Assembly (NCBI GenBank): GCA_001701105.1
Contig: DAAI01000005.1
Coordinates: 463-12,301, forward strand
DNA length: 11,839 bases
Source: Bacteroidales bacterium GP1
Lineage (GTDB): Bacteria > Bacteroidota > Bacteroidia > Bacteroidales > Muribaculaceae
Reading direction: 5' to 3'
Below are positions 7,155 to 11,839 of this stretch, piece after piece (the first letter of the stretch is position 1; each line of letters opens with the position of its first letter). Made by a program: the position numbers and the translations under genes. Under the pieces are notes generated by a model. That model saw nothing but the letters and a program-made list of their open reading frames with translations, made no database searches and was not told where the DNA came from.

Positions 7155-7808
7155 TTACAGTTTGCGAATCAAGGTTATTCCATCGCGCAGCGGCAGCATG
7201 ACCTCTTCGACTGCAGGATCTTGCGCAACAAGACTGTTGAAACGCGCCACCCCCCTTGTCTGTGGATCGCGGGAATATTCCGGGTCGGTGATGTGTCCGT
7301 CCCACAATGTATTGTCGGCGGCTATGAAAGCGCCTTTTGTCATTTTGGGAAGCACGGTATGATAATAATCGGGATATTCGCGTTTGGAAGCATCTATAAA
7401 TGCGAAATCAAACCATCCGTCAGGAAATGCGGGTAAGATGTCGAGAGCCGCTCCTATGTGGAGATTGATTTTGCCGGATATTTCTTCCGGCGCAAGAGCA
7501 AAGGCATCCTTAATAAACTCCTCCAGTTCGTCGTCGGCTTCAATAGTGTCGAGAGTGGAGCCGTAAGTCAGCCCTTCCGCTATGCATAAGGCAGAGTAAC
7601 CGGAAAAGGTGCCTAATTCCAGTGCCCTACGTGGCTTTATCATGGAAACAAGCATTTTCAAGAACCGGCCCTGCAACTGCCCGGAACACATTCTCCCGTT
7701 CAGCAACCTTAGATTTGTGCGCCTGTTCAGCTCATGGAGCCATTTCGGTTCGGCCGAGGAATGAGCCTCCATATAAGGATAAAGGTCGAAAGAGTTCATA
7801 TGGATCAC
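7155..7808 (-). CDS. class I SAM-dependent O-methyltransferase (family 3, CCoAOMT-like)
   Basis: This cytoplasmic enzyme is predicted to move a methyl group from S-adenosylmethionine to a hydroxyl, in the divalent-metal-dependent caffeoyl-CoA O-methyltransferase-like family. The substrate is unknown. SAM motif I is ALELGTFSGYS (62-72), and the acidic end of strand 2 is TIEADDE (88-94). The metal-binding residues are in FIDASK (Asp139) and AADNTLWDG (Asp165, Asn166). Length (217) is typical. Two ATGs are possible, at 7806-7808 and 7797-7799. The second gives MNSFDLYPYMEAHS and 214 residues, and either is plausible. The aroQ stop is 3 bases before the first ATG, so both genes share an mRNA. Confidence 0.9.
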   Translation of the reverse strand: MIHMNSFDLYPYMEAHSSAEPKWLHELNRRTNLRLLNGRMCSGQLQGRFLKMLVSMIKPRRALELGTFSGYSALCIAEGLTYGSTLDTIEADDELEEFIKDAFALAPEEISGKINLHIGAALDILPAFPDGWFDFAFIDASKREYPDYYHTVLPKMTKGAFIAADNTLWDGHITDPEYSRDPQTRGVARFNSLVAQDPAVEEVMLPLRDGITLIRKL

Positions 7809-7811
7809 TCT

Positions 7812-8237
7812 TCAGGCTTCGTTAAGAAATTTCACAGCCAGAAGATAGCCCATCGCTCCGGCGCCGGTGATCATGGCCTTACACGACCGTGCCGTGACAG
7901 AGCGGCATCGGAAATCCTCACGCGCCATGATATTTGAGATATGCACTTCCACCGTGGGGGCCGCCACTGAGGCGACGGCATCGGCTATGGCATAAGAATA
8001 ATGGGCAAAGGCACCGGGATTAATCACGATTCCGCTACATTCCGGGTCATTGCCGAATTTCTGGATGCAATCTATGATGTCTCCCTCGTGATTGGATTGA
8101 AATGACACGATATTGAGATCGGGGAACGCTTTCTCTACTTCGGCAATTATGGCTGAGAGGGTGAGCGTGCCGTAGATTTCGGGCTGGCGGCTTCCGAGAA
8201 GATTAAGGTTGGGGCCGTTGATGATTACTATAGACAT
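7812..8237 (-). CDS. aroQ: type II 3-dehydroquinate dehydratase
   Basis: AroQ converts 3-dehydroquinate to 3-dehydroshikimate, the third step of the shikimate pathway to aromatic amino acids and folate precursors. The cytoplasmic enzyme is normally a dodecamer. At 141 residues it is the normal size. It has the full signature: NGPNLNLLGSRQPEIYG at 7-23 with catalytic Tyr22; QSNHEG (47-52); NPGAFAHYSYAIADA (73-87), with His79 in the substrate pocket; and VEVHISNI (96-103), with His99 as the catalytic general acid. It is the first gene of a group with the O-methyltransferase, rbfA and the permease. The 37 bases between its ATG and the tRNA-Asp terminator hold no recognisable promoter, so expression may partly depend on read-through. 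Confidence 0.97.
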   Translation of the reverse strand: MSIVIINGPNLNLLGSRQPEIYGTLTLSAIIAEVEKAFPDLNIVSFQSNHEGDIIDCIQKFGNDPECSGIVINPGAFAHYSYAIADAVASVAAPTVEVHISNIMAREDFRCRSVTARSCKAMITGAGAMGYLLAVKFLNEA

Positions 8238-8273
8238 GGCTGCAATGGATGGTGAAAATGTGAAAACCCGGAA

Positions 8274-8314
8274 TGAAAAAGAGCAACAGGAAACCTAAGT
8301 TTACGCTGTTGCTC
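8274..8314 (-). terminator. intrinsic terminator after tRNA-Asp
   Basis: GAGCAACAG (8281-8289) and CTGTTGCTC (8306-8314) pair perfectly. Inside them AAAC (8291-8294) and GTTT (8299-8302) extend the stem to a 4-base loop. On the minus strand the hairpin is followed by TTTTTC. It lies 15 bases past the tRNA 3' end and just before aroQ. Confidence 0.88.
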
Positions 8315-8328
8315 TCCTCTCTCCTCGG

Positions 8329-8402
8329 CGGTGCGTACGGGACTCGAACCCGTGACCCCATGCGTGACAGGCATGTATTCTAACCTACTGAACTAACGCA
8401 CC
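8329..8402 (-). tRNA. tRNA-Asp(GTC)
   Basis: The minus strand folds into a complete cloverleaf of 74 bases. The acceptor stem is GGTGCGT/ACGCACC with discriminator G, as expected for Asp. The D-arm is GTTC/GAAT, and the anticodon stem CATGC/GCATG holds loop CTGTCAC with anticodon GTC. The T-arm is ACGGG/CCCGT with TTCGAGT. No CCA is encoded, so it must be added after transcription. It has its own promoter (8451-8482) and a terminator directly after it. Confidence 0.97.
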
Positions 8403-8450
8403 AAACTGGGATATGTCGTTGCAACCGAAGTTTGTTCCCGATTGCGAGTG

Positions 8451-8482
8451 CAAAATTACAACAAATTTTCCATCCGGCCAAA
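8451..8482 (-). promoter_or_regulatory. Bacteroidetes-type promoter for tRNA-Asp
   Basis: On the minus strand TTTG (8482-8479) is followed after exactly 20 bases by TAATTTTG (8458-8451), a perfect -33/-7 pair. Transcription should start near 8444, about 42 bases before the mature tRNA. The core and start region are nearly identical to the tRNA-Pro promoter at 10321-10352. Confidence 0.85.
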
Positions 8483-8622
8483 TTTTTCTGCCAAAAAAAT
8501 AATAAAAAAATTAATAGATTGTGTAAGTGTAATATAATTAGATAAATAGCAAAATTAAAAATCTGATTTCCCCAAGCCTCCCGCATGATGAAGCCATCGG
8601 CAGGCATTATTTAACGAGCAAA
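8483..8622. other. A/T-rich spacer between divergent promoters
   Basis: This stretch lies between the minus-strand tRNA-Asp promoter and the plus-strand GH51 promoter. It is strongly A/T-rich, especially about 8483-8575 with several A-tracts, which would favour DNA curvature. I see no gene, repeat array or RNA in it. The open frames crossing it on the minus strand do not resemble protein. Confidence 0.6.
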
Positions 8623-8655
8623 TTTGATGGGATAAGGAAATATTTTGTATCTTTG
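8623..8655 (+). promoter_or_regulatory. Bacteroidetes-type promoter for the GH51 gene
   Basis: TTTG (8623-8626) is followed after 21 bases by TATCTTTG (8648-8655), matching the -33/-7 consensus. Transcription should start near 8662, leaving a leader of about 35 bases before the ATG at 8697. No regulator-binding site is obvious. Confidence 0.82.
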
Positions 8656-8696
8656 CAAGAAGATGAATAGAAATTAACCTGACATATAGCCTGATT

Positions 8697-10241
8697 ATGA
8701 AAATGGATTTAAGACAGTTTTGCGCATCGGTAGGTCTTGCAGCCGTGTGTATCGGCGGAACGGCGTCTACATCGGTAGTGACTCTCAAGCCATCTGGAGA
8801 TTCCCCGGTGATACCCAAAGAAATTTACGGACAATTCTCGGAGCACCTCGGGACGTGTATCTACGGAGGCCTCTGGGTAGGACCGGATTCGGACATCCCG
8901 AATGTCGACGGTTATCGCAGTGACGTTCTCGAAGCCTTAAAAGCATTGAAAGTACCCGTGATGCGTTGGCCGGGAGGTTGCTTTGCCGATGAGTATCATT
9001 GGCGTGACGGTATCGGCGACCCTTCAGGGAGGCCGCGGATGGTAAACAGCAACTGGGGAGGAACCGTAGAGGATAATTCCTTCGGCACCCATGAGTTCTT
9101 CAATCTGTGCGAGATGATCGGAGCCGAACCTTACCTTAGCGGAAATGTGGGGAGTGGCACGGTATCCGAGCTTGCCCAATGGGTTGAATATATCACTGCC
9201 GAAGACGGGCCTATGGCCAATCTGCGTAAACTTAACGGACGGCAGAAGCCTTGGCATCTGAAATATCTCGGAGTCGGTAATGAAAGCTGGGGATGCGGAG
9301 GTTCGTTTACTCCGGAATATTATAGTGATGTATATCGGCGTTATCAGACATATTGCCGGGATTATGACGGCAATCATCTATATAAGATAGCGTCAGGCGC
9401 ATCGGATTATGACTATGATTGGACCGAAACCCTGATGAAGAATGCAGGGCGGTTCATGGATGGAATTTCATTACATTATTATACGGTGAAAGGCTGGGAA
9501 GGGAGCAAAGGGTCTGCGCTCAATTTCAGTGAGGATGATTATTATTGGACGCTCGGAAAATGCCTTGAGATAGAACCCGTGATAAAGAAACATTGCGATA
9601 TAATGGATAAATATGATCCGGAAAAACGGGTAGGCCTCCTTGTTGATGAATGGGGTACATGGTGGGATGAGGAACCCGGCACAATCAAGGGTCACTTATA
9701 TCAGCAGAATACTATGCGCGATGCGATGGTGGCGGCCTTGTCGCTGAATGTGTTCCACCGTTATGCCGACAGGGTGAGAATGGCTAATATCGCCCAGATA
9801 GCCAATGTGCTTCAATCGATGGTCCTCACAAAGGGAGCAGAAATGGTACTTACCCCCACTTATTATGTTTTTAAGATGTACTCACCATTCCAGGATGCTA
9901 AATATATCCCGGTATCCGTGGTTACAGAGACTTATGATGTGCGCGATAACCGCCATGTGCCTCTGGTGGATGCCACGGCCGCAGAGAAAGACGGCAAGCG
10001 AATTATCGCTTTGGTCAATACCGATTTGAAGCGCACCACTGAGGTGGAGGTGAATCTTGCCGGCTTTAATGGCAGGAATCTGAATGCGGAGATACTGACT
10101 GCTCAAAAAATCTCGGATTACAATGATTTTGGTGTCGCGCGGAAAGTGGCTCTGAAACCATTTAAAGATGCTCGTCTGAAAGACGGCAAGATTCTGATAA
10201 AGTTGCCGGCGAAGTCGATTGTGACAATTGTCGTGGAATAA
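8697..10241 (+). CDS. GH51 alpha-L-arabinofuranosidase, secreted
   Basis: This glycoside hydrolase cleaves terminal alpha-L-arabinofuranosyl residues from arabinan, arabinoxylan or related oligosaccharides by a retaining mechanism. The start MKMDLRQFCASVGLAAVCIGG looks like a signal peptide, with cleavage probable near residues 22-26. The cysteine lacks a good lipobox, so a soluble exported protein is more likely than a lipoprotein. The (beta/alpha)8 catalytic domain spans about 35-400. Acid/base Glu196 is in GVGNESWGCGG and nucleophile Glu318 is in LLVDEWGTWW. The conserved EIYGQFSEHLG and MRWPGGCFADEYHWRDGIG are also present. Residues about 410-514 form the C-terminal beta-sandwich. Length is normal (514). 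It has its own promoter and no SusC/SusD, sulfatase or other hydrolase beside it, so it is not in an evident polysaccharide locus within this window. Confidence 0.95.
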   Translation: MKMDLRQFCASVGLAAVCIGGTASTSVVTLKPSGDSPVIPKEIYGQFSEHLGTCIYGGLWVGPDSDIPNVDGYRSDVLEALKALKVPVMRWPGGCFADEYHWRDGIGDPSGRPRMVNSNWGGTVEDNSFGTHEFFNLCEMIGAEPYLSGNVGSGTVSELAQWVEYITAEDGPMANLRKLNGRQKPWHLKYLGVGNESWGCGGSFTPEYYSDVYRRYQTYCRDYDGNHLYKIASGASDYDYDWTETLMKNAGRFMDGISLHYYTVKGWEGSKGSALNFSEDDYYWTLGKCLEIEPVIKKHCDIMDKYDPEKRVGLLVDEWGTWWDEEPGTIKGHLYQQNTMRDAMVAALSLNVFHRYADRVRMANIAQIANVLQSMVLTKGAEMVLTPTYYVFKMYSPFQDAKYIPVSVVTETYDVRDNRHVPLVDATAAEKDGKRIIALVNTDLKRTTEVEVNLAGFNGRNLNAEILTAQKISDYNDFGVARKVALKPFKDARLKDGKILIKLPAKSIVTIVVE

Positions 10242-10320
10242 GGAAGAGTGTATTTTTAGAAAATTCATTTGGAAAATCCCCGGTGAGTTGGTAAAAAAAT
10301 TGGCAAAAAAACGAGGTAAA
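10242..10320 (+). other. spacer after the GH51 gene
   Basis: This short A-rich stretch follows the GH51 stop. I find no convincing intrinsic terminator: a TTTTT occurs at 10252-10256 without a stem before it. Read-through toward tRNA-Pro is therefore possible. Confidence 0.4.
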
Positions 10321-10352
10321 TTTGGAAAGTACGAAAAAAGGTTGTAACTTTG
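10321..10352 (+). promoter_or_regulatory. Bacteroidetes-type promoter for tRNA-Pro
   Basis: TTTG (10321-10324), a 20-base spacer and TAACTTTG (10345-10352) form a perfect -33/-7 pair. Transcription should start near 10359, about 54 bases before the tRNA. Confidence 0.87.
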
Positions 10353-10356
10353 CACT

Positions 10357-10395
10357 CGCTTTGAGAGCGGAATCAGCGTATCAAATAATGATTCC
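10357..10395 (+). other. structured leader of the tRNA-Pro transcript
   Basis: Between promoter and tRNA lie a small stem CGCT/AGCG (10357-10369) and a 7-bp stem GGAATCA (10369-10375)/TGATTCC (10389-10395) with a 13-base loop. These would be in the precursor removed by RNase P. The first stem lies at the expected start site, so only the second is likely to form fully. Confidence 0.4.
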
Positions 10396-10412
10396 GTAAG
10401 AAGTAGAACTCT

Positions 10413-10488
10413 CGGGGTGTAGCTCAGCCCGGTTTAGAGTACGCGTCTGGGGGGCGTGTGGTCGCAAGTTCGAATCTTGTCACCCCGA
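10413..10488 (+). tRNA. tRNA-Pro(GGG)
   Basis: A complete 76-base cloverleaf is seen. The acceptor stem is CGGGGTG/CACCCCG with discriminator A, expected for Pro. The D-arm is GCTC/GAGT with GG in the loop, and the T-arm is GCAAG/CTTGT with TTCGAAT. The anticodon stem is CGCGT/GCGTG with two G-U pairs, around loop CTGGGGG, giving anticodon GGG. No CCA is encoded. Its own promoter and terminator make it a single-gene unit. Confidence 0.94.
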
Positions 10489-10494
10489 CAAAAA

Positions 10495-10541
10495 TTTGGC
10501 AAATAGGTGCAGCTCACGGAGTTGCGCCTATTTTTGCCAAA
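10495..10541 (+). terminator. intrinsic terminator after tRNA-Pro
   Basis: AAATAGGTGCAGCTC (10501-10515) pairs with GAGTTGCGCCTATTT (10519-10533) around a 3-base loop, with two G-U pairs. The arm ends in TTTTT (10531-10535). An outer TTTGGC/GCCAAA extends the symmetry. This is a good stop for the tRNA transcript. Confidence 0.85.
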
Positions 10542-10543
10542 AT

Positions 10544-10576
10544 GCCGGGACAAAAACGGGACACACCGTTTCCGGC
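10544..10576. repeat. bulged inverted repeat with two CGGGACA copies
   Basis: GCCGG (10544-10548) and AAACGG (10554-10559) pair in series with CCGTTT (10566-10571) and CCGGC (10572-10576), leaving a 5-base bulge. Within it CGGGACA occurs twice (10546-10552 and 10557-10563), 11 bases apart. The position just beyond a tRNA 3' end raises the possibility of a remnant attachment region. Confidence 0.5.
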
Positions 10577-10592
10577 TTATTGTATAAAAAGT

Positions 10593-10630
10593 GTTACCCC
10601 TCGAAAGTGATTGCACTTTCGAGGGGTAAC
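10593..10630 (-). terminator. strong intrinsic terminator of the right-end secreted protein gene
   Basis: GTTACCCCTCGAAAGTG and its exact reverse complement form a perfect 17-bp stem with loop ATTG. On the minus strand it is followed by TTTTTATA, so it ends the gene whose stop is at 10665-10667. It also faces the convergent tRNA-Pro unit. Confidence 0.92.
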
Positions 10631-10664
10631 GTTTAGATGATATTTAGTTTTGGTATTAGGTTGT

Positions 10665-11804
10665 TCAGCGTTTGAACATCTTGGTACCGCCTACAATGTA
10701 GGTTCCTGTCGGGAGTGAGCGGAAGGCATCGGCGTTGGCGTTCTTTTTGATGAGCACACCGTTGAGGTTGTAGATGTCAACCGGTTTTCCGTCGGCGAAT
10801 ACTTCTTCAAGTCCTGAGGTGGAGTCGGCCTGTGTGATGTTGACGCTCAAGCCTGCAGTGTGTTCTTTGGTAACTTTCACTGTGTAAACACCATTCTCGT
10901 CGGGATTGATTTCAGCGCCGTTAACAGAAACTGTGAAGGGCTTGGTTTCAGAGGCTTCTTCCATAGGCTTGGCAGCGAAGAGAGTGGCCGAGGGCTGAGT
11001 TCCGATTTCGGTTACGCTTATGCTGATTTCGGTGCCGGGAAGAACTTCGTGCATCTGCTTGGTGTCGACGGGGAGATCTGACTGACGGTCGTGCCATACC
11101 ACTACATCATACTTGCTGGCTTTGATTGAGTAGTTGAGGCTGATGGTGGGCACTTCCTGAGCGTAGATTTTAACTATCGGGTTTTCAGGCAGTTCATCGG
11201 GGAATTCATAGAGACCATCGGTTTCGTTGAAGCTGATGAGTTCGTTGTTGAGGTAAACCTTGGCGGGCACGGTTACTTCTGCAACAGTCTTAACAGCGAG
11301 CGGGAGGTCGGCCATGTTGATTGCAATTGTCTGGTAGCCCGGGTTGAGGGTAATAACCTTCTCCCTAACAGTTCCTTCGGAGAGCACGAGGTCGGTGATA
11401 ACAACATCTTCCTCTTCTTCAACATAAACCATGAGGTTTACATCGCGGGTGAAGTCGCTGAGCACAATGTTCATTTGCTTGCCTTCAAATCCGGTGAGAA
11501 TTCCGGTGGTGGTGTTGAAGGGGAGTGCATTGCCTGCGGCGTCGTTCACTGCTACAACCTGGCGGTTTTCAACGCTGGAGAACACTTTGAGTTCAGTTGT
11601 GCTATAGGGGAATTCGAGAGTAGATTCAACATCGTACATCGGGTATTCGAGGCCACCGCCACTGATGCGGATGGAACGCCATTCTTCGGAGGTGAAGGTG
11701 AGAGTGTGTTTCTCGCGTTTCACTGCGATAGTCATGTCGGTTTTGCCAATAGTGATGGTGTATTTTCCATCCACCGGAGTGATGCGCTCTTCGCCGATTT
11801 CCAC
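10665..11804 (-). CDS. secreted repeat protein with type IX secretion C-terminal signal (5' truncated or broken)
   Basis: This is the C-terminal part of a beta-rich surface or secreted protein. Residues are numbered from a GTG at 11802-11804. The last 49 residues (331-379: DIYNLNGVLIKK...LPTGTYIVGGTKMFKR) match the type A C-terminal sorting domain recognised by the type IX secretion system in Bacteroidetes. Upstream there are three related short units: GEERITPVDGKYTITI (4-19), VYLNNELISFNETDGLYEF (183-201) and VSVNGAEINPDENGVYTVKV (292-311). These fit repeated beta-sandwich modules. A secreted protein needs a signal peptide and none is present. In frame, a TAA lies at 11823-11825, with no ATG between it and 11804. 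So the N-terminus is missing, either because of a nonsense or frameshift change or because the sequence ends here. The function of the missing part is unknown. A strong terminator follows the stop. Confidence 0.75.
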   Translation of the reverse strand: MEIGEERITPVDGKYTITIGKTDMTIAVKREKHTLTFTSEEWRSIRISGGGLEYPMYDVESTLEFPYSTTELKVFSSVENRQVVAVNDAAGNALPFNTTTGILTGFEGKQMNIVLSDFTRDVNLMVYVEEEEDVVITDLVLSEGTVREKVITLNPGYQTIAINMADLPLAVKTVAEVTVPAKVYLNNELISFNETDGLYEFPDELPENPIVKIYAQEVPTISLNYSIKASKYDVVVWHDRQSDLPVDTKQMHEVLPGTEISISVTEIGTQPSATLFAAKPMEEASETKPFTVSVNGAEINPDENGVYTVKVTKEHTAGLSVNITQADSTSGLEEVFADGKPVDIYNLNGVLIKKNANADAFRSLPTGTYIVGGTKMFKR

Positions 11805-11839
11805 ATATATTGCACCTGAAGTTTATGTAAACGGCACAA

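Noticed and set aside
7041..7436. A plus-strand open frame of 131 codons opposite the O-methyltransferase
   Set aside because: It lies antisense to a gene with clear motifs and shows no recognisable protein features.
8483..8575. The A/T-rich stretch as a replication origin or CRISPR leader
   Set aside because: There are no repeated boxes, no spacer-repeat pattern and no associated genes. It is simply an A/T-rich spacer between divergent promoters.
8555..8818. A minus-strand open frame of 87 codons across the GH51 promoter
   Set aside because: It covers a consensus promoter and the signal-peptide coding region of the opposite strand and resembles no family.
10434..10616. A minus-strand open frame of 60 codons over tRNA-Pro, ending in GDKIRTCDHTPPRRVL
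   Set aside because: The C-terminal part is only the antisense translation of the tRNA gene and the rest covers its terminator. This is a common spurious call.

Overview
The window looks like a chromosomal stretch of a Bacteroidales bacterium, probably from a gut-associated, Muribaculaceae-like lineage. The family assignment is inference. Four promoters fit the Bacteroidetes pattern (TTG or TTTG, about 20 bases, then TAnnTTTG). Shine-Dalgarno sequences are not evident. Typical gene families are also present: an ORF6N protein with a C-terminal nuclease-like domain, a long YfhO membrane protein, and a secreted protein with a type IX secretion C-terminal signal.

Layout. The left edge cuts an ORF6N protein on the plus strand (2-640). 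It converges on a minus-strand group, transcribed from right to left: yfhO-like membrane protein, a degenerate methyltransferase-like protein, and xerD-type tyrosine recombinase (4649 down to 735). These three overlap end to start. Upstream is a monocistronic Lrp/AsnC regulator (5213-4734) with its own promoter, a structured leader and an intrinsic terminator. Next, on the same strand, comes a housekeeping group: aroQ, an O-methyltransferase, rbfA and a LolC/FtsX-type permease (8237 down to 5379). Just upstream of aroQ lie tRNA-Asp(GTC), its promoter and a strong terminator. From about 8600 the plus strand carries a secreted GH51 arabinofuranosidase (8697-10241) and then tRNA-Pro(GGG) with its own promoter and terminator. 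The right end is a minus-strand C-terminal fragment of a repeat-containing secreted protein (10665-11804).

How the genes fit together. The aroQ-rbfA group is core metabolism and ribosome maturation: the shikimate pathway, a small-molecule methyltransferase, 30S maturation and probable lipoprotein export. The yfhO-xerD group links an envelope protein to chromosome dimer resolution or site-specific recombination. The GH51 enzyme would release arabinose from plant arabinan or arabinoxylan in the periplasm or outside the cell. It stands alone, with no SusC/SusD pair in view.

I see no clear new defence or mobile system. The points most worth a second look are: the ORF6N plus PLD-like protein at the left edge; the methyltransferase-like protein that lacks its cofactor motif; two tRNA promoters sharing a 19-base core; the inverted and direct repeats next to tRNA-Pro; and the 5' break of the type IX secreted protein.
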